From positions 434,001-498,000 of the forward strand of contig CANNDD010000004.1 of the NCBI GenBank assembly GCA_947503285.1: a stretch of 64,000 bases of DNA, given 5' to 3'. Of the stretch, positions 50,442 through 59,647 are shown one piece after another. Source of the DNA: an uncultured Croceitalea sp. GTDB lineage: Bacteria > Bacteroidota > Bacteroidia > Flavobacteriales > Flavobacteriaceae. The number at the start of each line of letters is the position of its first letter. The first letter of the stretch is position 1. The position numbers were made by a program, and so were the translations under genes. A model generated the notes under the pieces. The model made no database searches and was not told the origin of the DNA. It was given only the letters and a program-made list of their open reading frames with translations.

Positions 50442-52460
50442 ATGAAGCTATTCCATTCTTGTTTTTGTGATGGTTTCAAATCTTTTCGCGTGGTTTTCAC
50501 TTTTTTTCTGGTCGTACAAAGTGTTCCGGCACAGGTAAGGTTCAGGGATAGTCTTGAAAGCAAGAGAAAGAATCTGGAATCTTTGAAAGACTTCAATGAG
50601 ACCGATACAACCTACATCAAAACCATCTATCAACTTGCCAATAGTTATGCCTATCACAACAGGGACAGCATGTTGCAACTGGCTTCAAAATCATTGGAAA
50701 TAAGTAAGAAAGAAGGGTATAGCAAAGGAATTGCAGGTTCAAATCTAGCTTTGGCAACTGCCCATATGCTTAGCGGAAAATTCAGTAAAGCTTTCGAGCA
50801 TGCCCAACTAACCGAAAGACTATCCAAAGAAATAAAGGCTGATACCATTTACCTAAGAACGCTGAATGTTCTGGGAATGGGGCATTTTATGAAAGGGGAG
50901 TATCCAAAAGGATATCTGGTATGTCAAAAGGGCAAAATGGAATCTGAAAGAACCAATAATAAGGAAATGCAGGTCGTATTCAATATGAATATCGCTACCT
51001 CTTTTGCCATACTGAGGGACGCCGAAAGGGCATTGCCCTACTATCAAAATTGCCTGAAGTTGCTTAAAACCATGAATGATGAAGTACAGCTGGCCGAAGT
51101 ACTCAGCAATTTGGGGTATTCATTTATTCAAAAAGGGGAATATGTCAAGGCACGTAAATACTCCCATGATGCATTGCATATTTTTGAAACACATCGAATT
51201 GGAGCTTGGACGGCCTTTGTCTACATCAATCTGGGCGAAATAGCCCTGAAACAAAAAGAATTTGACAAAGCCATTGCGAACTTCAAAAAATCGGAACAAT
51301 TACTTCTCGATATCGATGATAAACAGCGTGAGGCCGAGACCTATCTAGGGCTTGCAGCATCTTACTTGATGAAAAATGAGTTACGCCTAAGCGAATCATA
51401 TGCGTTGAGGGCAGAAACGATTTCAAGGTCAATCAATCTATATCCAGGATTGATAAGGGCATTTGACATACTTTATCAAATCCATAAGGAAAAAAATCAA
51501 CCAGAATTGGCGATAGCCTATTTAGAAGCCTCCGGTAACCTTGCTGATTCCATTCAAGTTGCCGACAATACCACAAAGTTTCTGATGTTGGAAGCCGAGA
51601 ATAATTTCGGAGAAGAACAAAAACGTATTGAAATTGAAAATAATAAGAAGTTAGAACGGCAGAAGGCAATTACCTATTTGTCAATCGTGCTTTTGATCCC
51701 CTTTCTGGCCATCTTGTTTCTCATTAGAAGAAATATTAAAACCCAAAAAATCGCCAATGAACAATTGATTCAAATCAACGCCACAAAAGATAAGGTTTTC
51801 TCTATCATTGGCCACGATTTAAAAGCACCTATCAATACTTTGCAAGAACTTTTGGCCCTTTATAAAAACAAAGGGATCACAGAAAAACAAATTGCTAAAA
51901 TAACCCCTAGATTAAAAGAAAATGTAGATCATAGTGCCTTTACCCTGAACAACCTCTTGTTTTGGGCACAGAAACAAATGAATGGTATTTCAGCAGTACC
52001 TGAACCTGTAAACCTTAAAGGGGTAATCGACGAAATTATTGTCTTGTACCAAGAGCAAATCGCAAAAAAAGAGCTTTTGGTTGTGCACAAAGAAGGTGAT
52101 ACCATCCAGATTTTTGTAGACAAAGAGCATATCAAGATCATACTTAGGAATATTATTTTCAATGCCATCAAATACAGTGACAAAAAAGGTGAAATACGTA
52201 TTACCTACGCCGTTGAATCAGAAGAAACGGTAATTGAAATATGTGACAGTGGTATCGGAATGGACAAGAATATGGTCAACTCGATTTTAAATGGACGGAA
52301 CATCGTTTCAAACCCGGGTACGGATAACGAAAAAGGTACCGGACTAGGTCTGGATATCTGCAAAGAACTTTTAAAGATAAATAAAGGACGTTTACATATA
52401 GAAAGCACGCCCAATACAGGTAGTTGCTTTAAGTTATTTTTTAAGACCAAGGGAAATTAA
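50442..52460 (+). CDS. TPR sensor histidine kinase 1 (HisKA type)
   Basis: The 672-aa product has a signal-like hydrophobic start (FRVVFTFFLVVQSVPAQ) and then about 330 residues of TPR repeats (LNVLGMGHFMKGEYPKGYLV, LSNLGYSFIQKGEYVKARKYS, NLGEIALKQKEFDKAIANFKK). One transmembrane helix near residue 410 (YLSIVLLIPFLAILFLI) follows, then the phospho-His box FSIIGHDLKAPINTLQEL near 450, N-box NIIFNAIKYSDK, DSGIGMD and GTGLGLDICKE. No receiver or regulator gene is adjacent. It is a tandem paralogue of the kinase downstream. Confidence 0.92.
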   Translation: MKLFHSCFCDGFKSFRVVFTFFLVVQSVPAQVRFRDSLESKRKNLESLKDFNETDTTYIKTIYQLANSYAYHNRDSMLQLASKSLEISKKEGYSKGIAGSNLALATAHMLSGKFSKAFEHAQLTERLSKEIKADTIYLRTLNVLGMGHFMKGEYPKGYLVCQKGKMESERTNNKEMQVVFNMNIATSFAILRDAERALPYYQNCLKLLKTMNDEVQLAEVLSNLGYSFIQKGEYVKARKYSHDALHIFETHRIGAWTAFVYINLGEIALKQKEFDKAIANFKKSEQLLLDIDDKQREAETYLGLAASYLMKNELRLSESYALRAETISRSINLYPGLIRAFDILYQIHKEKNQPELAIAYLEASGNLADSIQVADNTTKFLMLEAENNFGEEQKRIEIENNKKLERQKAITYLSIVLLIPFLAILFLIRRNIKTQKIANEQLIQINATKDKVFSIIGHDLKAPINTLQELLALYKNKGITEKQIAKITPRLKENVDHSAFTLNNLLFWAQKQMNGISAVPEPVNLKGVIDEIIVLYQEQIAKKELLVVHKEGDTIQIFVDKEHIKIILRNIIFNAIKYSDKKGEIRITYAVESEETVIEICDSGIGMDKNMVNSILNGRNIVSNPGTDNEKGTGLGLDICKELLKINKGRLHIESTPNTGSCFKLFFKTKGN

Positions 52461-52619
52461 TTTGCATTCGATTGAAGATTGCGAATTTTAAGATTCACCT
52501 AAAACATCGATGAAATACCTAATTTAAGCGTTGAAACACACAAAAAATAGTGTTTTCACAACAATTATTGGTCTACTCGGTTTTTGTAAGTTAGTTTAGC
52601 CCTAATTTGAAAGGCACCC

Positions 52620-54713
52620 ATGCCCCTTAATTTAACCTACAACACAAGACCAATTCCCAATAGGATTTTTAGCATTATTTGCATAGTGCTATTTTTTCTA
52701 TTGACCTCGCAGCCTTCATTTTCACAATACAGCTCAAAAGATAGCCTTTCGTTCGTTATTTCAAAACATCGAAAAAAGGCCAAAAACCTGCATAGTGATA
52801 CCACCTATATCAATACCCTAATACGGTTGGGGGGCACCTTAAGATTTGTAAAGACCGATAGCCTGTTATCATTATCAGAAGAAGCGCTTGCTTTAAGTAA
52901 GAAGGGAAATTATCCTCTCGGCATCAGTAGGGCAATGAACAATATCGGAGATCATTTCTCTGATAACGGGAACACGGTAAGGGCCATTACCTATTATAGA
53001 GAAGCCCTTAGTTTGGCAGATTCGTTGAAAAACATAAAACTATCAACGGCATTGTTAAACGATTTGGCAACTGAATATTCGTATACGGGCAATTATGCCA
53101 AAGCTTTGGAAAGTTACCTTTTGGCAATTGATAAGGCTAGTGATATCTCAGACAATAAAATGCTTTCCATTTTAAATGAGAATATTGCAAACCTATACGC
53201 CGCGCAAAAAGAATTCGAACAAGCACTGGACTTTTATAAAATCGTCAAACAACTTAACAAAGACATCGGTGACGAAATATTTTCTGCAGAGACGATGGGT
53301 AATATAGCATCAATACATGCCGATATGGGCAATTTTGATTATGCCATGTATAATGTCAACCAAAGTATCGTGATATTCGAGAAAAAGGAAATCTACGATT
53401 GGTTGGCCTACGTTTATGGGGTCAAAGGAGAAATCTATTTAAAACAGAATAAGTTCAAATGGGCCCTTTATTGGTTCGATCAAAGTAACATTCTTCATGA
53501 AAACCTTCAAGATGAACGTGGTAAGATAGATTTACTTAAAGGAATGGCCAAGGCACATCTAGGCTTAGAAAATTATACTGTGGCCAATACATACGCCTTA
53601 GAGGGGTTTGAGGTTTCAAAAAAAATAAAATCTTTGGAGGGCCAGATGAATTGTGCTGAAGTACTTTACGAATTAAATAAGAACAAGCAAGATTTTGAAA
53701 GGGCCCTTGGCTATCATGAAACCTTTCAGAAAATCTCTGATTCCTTATCTAGGGACGAGAATAAACGAAGCCTTACCCTGCTAAAAACGAAACTGAATTA
53801 CGACCAACAGAAAAAAGAGCTGATAGCCAAAAACGAAAAGACCTTGGCGAAACAGCGAAACTACATTACAGCTTCGATAATAATATTATTGATTCTTCTT
53901 GGCACTACGATACCCTTATACTTCAACCAAAAAAAGCAAAAAAAGCTCAATAAGTTACTGAAGTCAAAAACCGAAATTTTAAAGGATAGGGAAAAAGAAC
54001 TCAACGAGATAAATAAGACCAAAGACAAGTTATTCTCCATTATAGGGCATGACCTACGAGGTCCGATTGGGGCATTGCAAGGTATTTTAAAACTCTTTTC
54101 AAACGGTGATTTGGCTAAAGATGATTTTATTGGTTTTGTGCCTAAACTCAAAACCGATGTAGATCATATTCTTTTTACCCTCAACAACTTATTATCATGG
54201 GGGCACGCCCAAATGAACGGTACCGTTACACGGCCAAAGATCAATTCGATACACAAGTTGATTGAACGCAATATCCAATTTTTATCTGAGCTTGCTGCGG
54301 TCAAGTCAATCAAGATCATTAATCAAGTTACGGAAAATGCAATGGGATATTTCGATGAAAACCATATTGATATCGTTATACGAAACCTCATCAGCAATGC
54401 CATTAAATTTACGCCTGAAAATGGTCTGATTACCATTGAAGCAGAAGAAAACAAAGCAGTTTGGAACATAAGGGTAAGGGATACCGGCATTGGTATGGAC
54501 AATGATGTCATGCAAAAGATATTTTCCGATAATTCGAACATTACGACCTATGGTACCAACAATGAGAAGGGAACCGGCCTTGGTCTTTCGTTATGTAAAG
54601 AGATGGTACTCAAAAACAAAGGGGAAATATGGGTTGAAAGCCTGCCTAAAAAGGGCTCTACCTTTTACTTCACCATACCTAGGGTTGTCAAAAAGTACAA
54701 AAAAGCAAGTTAG
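52620..54713 (+). CDS. TPR sensor histidine kinase 2 (HisKA type)
   Basis: The 697-aa paralogue of kinase 1 has a leader with hydrophobic segment (ICIVLFFLLTSQPSFSQ), TPR repeats (MNNIGDHFSDNGNTVRAITYYREAL, LLNDLATEYSYTGNYAKALESY), a transmembrane helix (ITASIIILLILLGTTIPLYF near 420-440), a short coiled coil, the phospho-acceptor box FSIIGHDLRGPIGALQGI near 478, N-box NLISNAIKFTPE, DTGIGMDND and GTGLGLSLCKEM. It is separated from kinase 1 by 159 bases with no clear terminator. Its stop overlaps the end of the convergent bshB1 gene by 4 bases. The partner regulator is not in the vicinity. Confidence 0.92.
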   Translation: MPLNLTYNTRPIPNRIFSIICIVLFFLLTSQPSFSQYSSKDSLSFVISKHRKKAKNLHSDTTYINTLIRLGGTLRFVKTDSLLSLSEEALALSKKGNYPLGISRAMNNIGDHFSDNGNTVRAITYYREALSLADSLKNIKLSTALLNDLATEYSYTGNYAKALESYLLAIDKASDISDNKMLSILNENIANLYAAQKEFEQALDFYKIVKQLNKDIGDEIFSAETMGNIASIHADMGNFDYAMYNVNQSIVIFEKKEIYDWLAYVYGVKGEIYLKQNKFKWALYWFDQSNILHENLQDERGKIDLLKGMAKAHLGLENYTVANTYALEGFEVSKKIKSLEGQMNCAEVLYELNKNKQDFERALGYHETFQKISDSLSRDENKRSLTLLKTKLNYDQQKKELIAKNEKTLAKQRNYITASIIILLILLGTTIPLYFNQKKQKKLNKLLKSKTEILKDREKELNEINKTKDKLFSIIGHDLRGPIGALQGILKLFSNGDLAKDDFIGFVPKLKTDVDHILFTLNNLLSWGHAQMNGTVTRPKINSIHKLIERNIQFLSELAAVKSIKIINQVTENAMGYFDENHIDIVIRNLISNAIKFTPENGLITIEAEENKAVWNIRVRDTGIGMDNDVMQKIFSDNSNITTYGTNNEKGTGLGLSLCKEMVLKNKGEIWVESLPKKGSTFYFTIPRVVKKYKKAS

Positions 54714-55432
54714 ATAAGGTCTGTAATACGATCAACTGCGGCATAACGTTCTACATTGAAGCCCTCTGCATGGGCAACACCTATAAGTCTGCCCAAGTCA
54801 CGCGCCCTATAATTCACACTATCGATAAAATTCTTGCTACTTATTGGAGTTTCAGGTTCATCACTGTTAGGATCGTAAAATTGGGAACCATAGGCCAAAA
54901 TAGCTTTCGTTTTTGTTTCGATAAAATCAGAAACGTCTACGACAAAATCAGGTTCTAGGTTTTTCCATTGTATGAAATGATATACCAATTTTGGTCTCCA
55001 AGGGTCTTGCCACGAATCCACTCCATCAGCTTTGGTATTAATTTTAAGTAATCCACTTAGAAAACAAGCGTCACTTACCAATTTACTGCCTTTACCGTGA
55101 TCGATATGACGATCGTCAATCGCATTGCACAAGACTATTTCTGGTCGATATTTACGTATCACACGAATGACTTCCAGTTGATGTTCTTTATCATTTACAA
55201 AGAAACCATCGGCAAAACCTAAATTTTCCCTGGCAGAGACCCCTAATATCTTAGCGGCCTTTGCCGCTTCTTCATCACGAATCCGGGCACTTCCCCGAGT
55301 TCCCAGTTCCCCCCTGGTCAAATCAACAATACCAACTTTCTTACCGTTTGCCACTTCTTTTGCCATGGTTGCCCCAGCACCCAACTCGGCATCGTCAGGA
55401 TGCGCCCCAAATACTAAAATATCCAACTTCAT
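54710..55432 (-). CDS. bshB1: Bacillithiol biosynthesis deacetylase BshB1
   Basis: The 240-aa zinc-dependent LmbE-like deacetylase removes acetyl from GlcNAc-malate in bacillithiol synthesis. Metal and catalytic motifs are FGAHPDDAELGAGATM (His/Asp/Asp near 12-15), GELGTRGSARIRDEEA and DDRHIDHGKGSKLV with the further His near 112. The length and the HIDHGKG motif match BshB1 closely. The ATG overlaps the stop of the upstream trans-sulfuration gene (TAATG), so translation of the two is coupled. Bacillithiol is the main low-molecular-weight thiol in many Bacteroidota. Confidence 0.94.
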   Translation of the reverse strand: MKLDILVFGAHPDDAELGAGATMAKEVANGKKVGIVDLTRGELGTRGSARIRDEEAAKAAKILGVSARENLGFADGFFVNDKEHQLEVIRVIRKYRPEIVLCNAIDDRHIDHGKGSKLVSDACFLSGLLKINTKADGVDSWQDPWRPKLVYHFIQWKNLEPDFVVDVSDFIETKTKAILAYGSQFYDPNSDEPETPISSKNFIDSVNYRARDLGRLIGVAHAEGFNVERYAAVDRITDLI

Positions 55433-56601
55433 TATACCAATACGGATTTCGTTTTTACATGGGCCAAAGCTTGTTCAATATCACCTTTCAAATCCTTTAC
55501 TTCTTCAATACCCACTGAGAAGCGTATTAAGCCATCGCGTATGCCCTGTTTTTCCCTGTCCTCTTTTGACATTAAGGCATGCGAAGTCAACACTGGTGAA
55601 AGCATTGTACTTTCGACACCTGCCAAACTCATGGATGGTTTGATCAATTGAAGGGACTTCATAAATTGCGAGGCATCCAAAGAAGGTTTTAACTCAAAAG
55701 AAAGCATTCCCCCGAAACCATGCATCTGAGATTTTGCCAATATATGGTCTTTGTGGGACCTTAGGCCAGGGTAATACACGGCATCAATATCTTCATGACC
55801 TTCTAAGAATTCAGCCATTTTCTGTGCATTGTTATTTTGAGCGGTTACCCGAAGTCCCATTGTTTTTAAACTTCGTTCCAAGAGCCACACCGTTTGATCA
55901 CTCAAACTACCGCCAAAACAAATCGAAGATTCCCAAATTGCATCAATATAGGCTTGTGAGGCAGCGACAGCACCCGCACAAATATCTGAATGCCCCCCCA
56001 TATATTTCGTGGCACTATGAATGATAACATCGATTCCAAAATCCGCAGGATTTTGATTTACCGGACTGGCAAAGGTATTGTCGATCATCGTTAGTAGCTT
56101 GTTCTTCTTGGCCAATTCAGCAACCGCCGTCATATCGGTAATGGTCAAAAGCGGATTTGACGGGGTCTCGATATAGATGACCTTTGTATTCGGCTTAATT
56201 TCCCTTTCGATATCCTCTGCACCCCATCCTTCCGCGAAGGAATATGATATGCCATATTTTTCGAGCTGTGTTGTGGCAAAATTATAAGTGCCCCCGTAAA
56301 GTGTCTGCTGAAAAATGACATGGTCCCCCGCTTGTAAAAATGCCATTAAGGCATGACTAATGGCCGCCATACCACTGCCAAATATCAAAGCGGCCTCAGC
56401 ATGTTCCAAAGCCGCAATTTTTTTACTCAAGCCTTCTTGATTGGGTGTATTAAAATATCTGGGATACCTTTTAACATCGACATCTTCAAAGGCATATGAA
56501 GTACTCATGTACATGGGTGAGACCGCACCTTTGAATTGCTTGTCGGGTACTTCACCCACATGGGTGCAAATGGTATTCAAACCTATTTTATCTTTACTCA
56601 T
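55432..56601 (-). CDS. PLP-dependent trans-sulfuration enzyme (cystathionine gamma-synthase/lyase family)
   Basis: The 389-aa product belongs to the Cys/Met metabolism PLP family: ALIFGSGMAAISHALMAFLQAGDHV (phosphate-binding), VIYIETPSNPLLTITDM, DNTFASPVNQNPADFGIDVIIHSATKYMGGHSDICAGAV with the PLP-binding Lys near 203, and SFELKPSLDASQFMKSL. Members act as cystathionine gamma-lyase, gamma-synthase or methionine gamma-lyase, and sequence reading alone does not separate them. Its one-base overlap with bshB1 suggests that it supplies the cysteine used for bacillithiol. Confidence 0.9.
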   Translation of the reverse strand: MSKDKIGLNTICTHVGEVPDKQFKGAVSPMYMSTSYAFEDVDVKRYPRYFNTPNQEGLSKKIAALEHAEAALIFGSGMAAISHALMAFLQAGDHVIFQQTLYGGTYNFATTQLEKYGISYSFAEGWGAEDIEREIKPNTKVIYIETPSNPLLTITDMTAVAELAKKNKLLTMIDNTFASPVNQNPADFGIDVIIHSATKYMGGHSDICAGAVAASQAYIDAIWESSICFGGSLSDQTVWLLERSLKTMGLRVTAQNNNAQKMAEFLEGHEDIDAVYYPGLRSHKDHILAKSQMHGFGGMLSFELKPSLDASQFMKSLQLIKPSMSLAGVESTMLSPVLTSHALMSKEDREKQGIRDGLIRFSVGIEEVKDLKGDIEQALAHVKTKSVLV

Positions 56602-56691
56602 ATCTAAACTAAATTGACCCTAAAGTTAGCAAAATCATCAAGAATGCCCGTCATATAATATCAGGGGTATAGCATATGCCAAAACCAATTA

Positions 56692-58098
56692 TCAAACCTC
56701 AAAAGATTTCCATTTTCCCCTTTTAAACCAAACTATGGCTAACACAGCAAGTAATATTTCAGCGGTCGTAATCGCAATGAACACCCCAGTTGCACCAAAA
56801 TCAAAAAGAAAGGCCAAAGCATAGGCCACGGGCAACTGAAACATCCAAAAAGAAATAAAATTGATTTTTGTCGGGGTTCTCGTATCACCTGAACCGTTGA
56901 ATGCTTGGGTAACCACCATACCGTAAGCATAGAAAATATAGCCTGCGGCTATGATTTGAAGACAAAGTCCGCCGTTTTCCACAACCACCGTATTATCATT
57001 GAACCAACCAACGATCTCTTTGGCGAAAAAGAGGTATATCAATGATACCAAACCCATGAACAATGCATTATATTTTCCCGTTTTCCAAACAGAGCTTTCG
57101 GCACGGTCTGGTTGTTGGGCGCCAAGATTTTGGCCCACAAGTGTGGCAGCCGCATTACTCATACCCCATGATGGCATTAACGTAAATAGCATTACTCGAA
57201 TCGCTATGGTATACCCTGCCAACACCTCACTGCCAAATTCTGCTATGATACGCATTAAGAACACCCAACTTGAAGTCCCTATCAAAAATTGGGCAATGCC
57301 ACCTAAAGATACTTTTATCAAGTTCAGCATTACCTTGGTGTTGACCATAAAATCGTGGAAAGCAATCCTTATCCTACCCCATCCGAACAATAAAATACCC
57401 AATTGAAATAACACGGCCGTTCCCCTTCCGATATTCGTCGCAATGGCCGCGCCCATTACCCCTAATTCAGGAAAAGGTCCCCATCCGAAAATGAATAGGG
57501 GATCTAGAATAATATTGAGTCCATTTGATAAAACTAGGGTCCACATGGCGATTGAGGCATCTCCCGCCCCCCTGAAAATCGCATTGATCAAGAAAAGTAG
57601 CATTATCGTAATATTGCCACCTATCAACCACTTTGTATACCCTGCACCTTCTGCGATTAAGTCAGGTTGGGCACCCATCAATGCCAATATTTCTTTATGA
57701 AATAAAAAACCGAAAAGACCTACGATCAAAGCAACGGCAATTCCTAATAAGATAGCTTGTACAGCCGCCTCCCTAGCCCCTTTGATGTCTTTGGCCCCTA
57801 CCCTACGGGCCACTACCGCAGTTGCCGCCATACTTAAGCCGATGGCCACGGCATAGATCAACGTAATCACCGATTCGGTCAGGCCAACGGTCGCCACGGC
57901 ATTGACGCTGACTTGGGAAACATAGGCAATATCGACCAATGCGAAAATACTTTCCATGAGCATTTCTAAGATCATGGGTACCGAAAGCATAAAAATCGCC
58001 TTGCGAATGCTTCCAGTTGTGAATTCAGTTTCCTTGCCGGTAACGGCAATGATAAAATACCTGAATAGCTTTTTTATGGATATTGGTTGTGTCGTCAT
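56692..58098 (-). CDS. MATE-family efflux transporter
   Basis: The 468-aa inner-membrane protein has about twelve hydrophobic helices in two similar halves. The N-terminal IRKAIFMLSVPMILEMLMESIFALVDIAYVSQ and the loop GLSMAATAVVARRVGAKDIKGAREAAVQA are typical of MATE antiporters, as is the second-half ATLVGQNLGAQQPDRAESSVWKTG. These export cationic drugs or metabolites in exchange for Na+ or H+. The substrate is unknown. It is monocistronic, with a 212-base divergent region upstream. Confidence 0.93.
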   Translation of the reverse strand: MTTQPISIKKLFRYFIIAVTGKETEFTTGSIRKAIFMLSVPMILEMLMESIFALVDIAYVSQVSVNAVATVGLTESVITLIYAVAIGLSMAATAVVARRVGAKDIKGAREAAVQAILLGIAVALIVGLFGFLFHKEILALMGAQPDLIAEGAGYTKWLIGGNITIMLLFLINAIFRGAGDASIAMWTLVLSNGLNIILDPLFIFGWGPFPELGVMGAAIATNIGRGTAVLFQLGILLFGWGRIRIAFHDFMVNTKVMLNLIKVSLGGIAQFLIGTSSWVFLMRIIAEFGSEVLAGYTIAIRVMLFTLMPSWGMSNAAATLVGQNLGAQQPDRAESSVWKTGKYNALFMGLVSLIYLFFAKEIVGWFNDNTVVVENGGLCLQIIAAGYIFYAYGMVVTQAFNGSGDTRTPTKINFISFWMFQLPVAYALAFLFDFGATGVFIAITTAEILLAVLAIVWFKRGKWKSFEV

Positions 58099-58141
58099 TA
58101 AAATGAAATTATGTTAGTAAAAAAAAGAATGATGCCTACTG

Positions 58142-58159
58142 ACCGAAAAGTGCTTCGGT
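58142..58159 (-). promoter_or_regulatory. Small hairpin upstream of the MATE gene
   Basis: ACCGAA and TTCGGT can form a 6-bp stem about 45 bases upstream of the transporter start, possibly in its leader. The biological role is not shown. Confidence 0.3.
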
Positions 58160-58260
58160 TACCTAAATCGCCTTTCGGCCATGACATCGCTGCAATACAT
58201 AATTTCTATAACTTCATAATGAAACAAAGATGCTAAAAAAAAGCGTCTCATCAAATTGAA

Positions 58261-58301
58261 GTGGTTTTTTTTTGTAATATCATACTAAAATCAAAAACCA
58301 C
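58261..58301 (+). promoter_or_regulatory. Inverted repeat in the leader of the M14 gene
   Basis: GTGGTTTTT at 58261 can pair with AAAAACCAC ending at 58301 across a 23-base loop, only nine bases before the start codon. It could influence translation, or it may be chance in AT-rich DNA. Confidence 0.35.
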
Positions 58302-58310
58302 CTTAAAGTG

Positions 58311-59606
58311 ATGAAACCGATTCGCTTATCCCTATTGCTATTGCTCGTAACCCTCACGGCATGCAAAAACACCGAGTCTACGGTCAAAAAGAAAGCTATT
58401 GCCGATAAAGGATATCAAGGGCAACCCAAAAGTCCGGTAGTACCTACCGTCAATAGGCCCGTTCAAAAACAGTGGAAAGGGATTTGGACATTTGAAGATA
58501 GTACGACTTTCTTTTCAAATGATTTTGATGGCGCCCGTCTTAATGGGGTAGCCGATGATGGTAATGACCATTATACGGTTTGGATAACCGCAGAAAACAC
58601 CCCTATCAACGTGAGTCCGTGGTATGCCTTCAAGATATGGACGGAAAATCCTAGGGAAATTACGGTACGACTTTCTTATCAAGACTCAAGAAGCAGGTAT
58701 TACCCTAAGATAAGTACTGACGGAATTCGTTTTAAGCCTTTGGATAGTACCCGTTTTAAACCTATCAATCTTGGTGAGGGTGAATTCGGAATCAAAGCTG
58801 CACCAGAAATGGCAGAATTGCGCTTGGAAATAGGAAATACCCCATTATGGATTGCCGCCCAAGAACTTTATACCTCAGAAACCGTTGGAAAGTGGATGGA
58901 TTCGTTAGCGAACAAACCTTTTGTTCAGAACCATGAAATCGGAAAAAGCACCGAAGGTCGTTCTATGAACCTGATGGAGGTCAAGGCCAACAAAATCAGC
59001 AAAAAAGCCTTAATGATCATATCTCGGCAACATCCGCCAGAGGTTACAGGTTTTCTGGCCATGAAATCGTTTATGGAGACATTATCTGGAGAAAGTAAAA
59101 AAGCCAAAAAATTCCGGAATGCTTTTACCGTTTTCGCCGTACCATTGATGAATCCCGATGGGGTAGATAATGGACATTGGCGCCATAACATGGGTGGAAT
59201 AGACCTAAATCGGGATTGGCAAAATTTCAATCAGCCAGAGACCAGAAGCGTTCGCGATTTTTTAAGAAAAAAAGAGGCTGAAGGATATGAATTCGTTTTT
59301 GGTGCGGATTTTCACTCTACTTGGGATGATATTTACTATCCTTTGGATACCCTGGCTACCGGTCAAAGGGGAAAAATCGTGTTTGATTGGATTGAGGGTA
59401 TTAGCAAGCGTTTGCCCCAAAAACAAACCAACGTAAAGGCCTCTAAGCAACTTGACCCTACCATGGTTTCACGTACCTACTTTTTTGTGAACCATGATAT
59501 GCCTGCCATAGTTTTCGAGTTGGGCGATAATACCCCAAGACCATTTTTAAAGGAAAAAGGTAAAGTGGCGGCCGAAGAATTGATGCGTTTGTTAATGAAG
59601 GAATGA
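58311..59606 (+). CDS. M14-family zinc carboxypeptidase, lipoprotein
   Basis: The 431-aa product starts at the ATG at 58311 (a GTG lies one codon upstream). It has a lipoprotein signal MKPIRLSLLLLLVTLTACKN (Cys18). A ~170-residue N-terminal beta domain (WKGIWTFEDSTTFFSNDFDGARL...) precedes the catalytic M14 domain with the zinc motif RQHPPEVTG (His and Glu near 243-246), the Asn-Arg pair in GGIDLNRDWQNFNQPE, His in ADFHSTWDDIYYP and the general-base Glu in IVFELGDN. The domain order is that of M14 proteins with an N-terminal beta-jelly-roll. It should remove C-terminal residues from peptides outside the cytoplasm. Confidence 0.92.
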   Translation: MKPIRLSLLLLLVTLTACKNTESTVKKKAIADKGYQGQPKSPVVPTVNRPVQKQWKGIWTFEDSTTFFSNDFDGARLNGVADDGNDHYTVWITAENTPINVSPWYAFKIWTENPREITVRLSYQDSRSRYYPKISTDGIRFKPLDSTRFKPINLGEGEFGIKAAPEMAELRLEIGNTPLWIAAQELYTSETVGKWMDSLANKPFVQNHEIGKSTEGRSMNLMEVKANKISKKALMIISRQHPPEVTGFLAMKSFMETLSGESKKAKKFRNAFTVFAVPLMNPDGVDNGHWRHNMGGIDLNRDWQNFNQPETRSVRDFLRKKEAEGYEFVFGADFHSTWDDIYYPLDTLATGQRGKIVFDWIEGISKRLPQKQTNVKASKQLDPTMVSRTYFFVNHDMPAIVFELGDNTPRPFLKEKGKVAAEELMRLLMKE

Positions 59607-59647
59607 GACCTTACTTTCTGCATCATGCTTGCGATATGCATCCATGA

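Noticed and set aside
56602-56691. SAM riboswitch in front of the trans-sulfuration gene
   Set aside because: The leader on the minus strand lies in this short gap and shows none of the conserved helices. Nothing recognisable was found.
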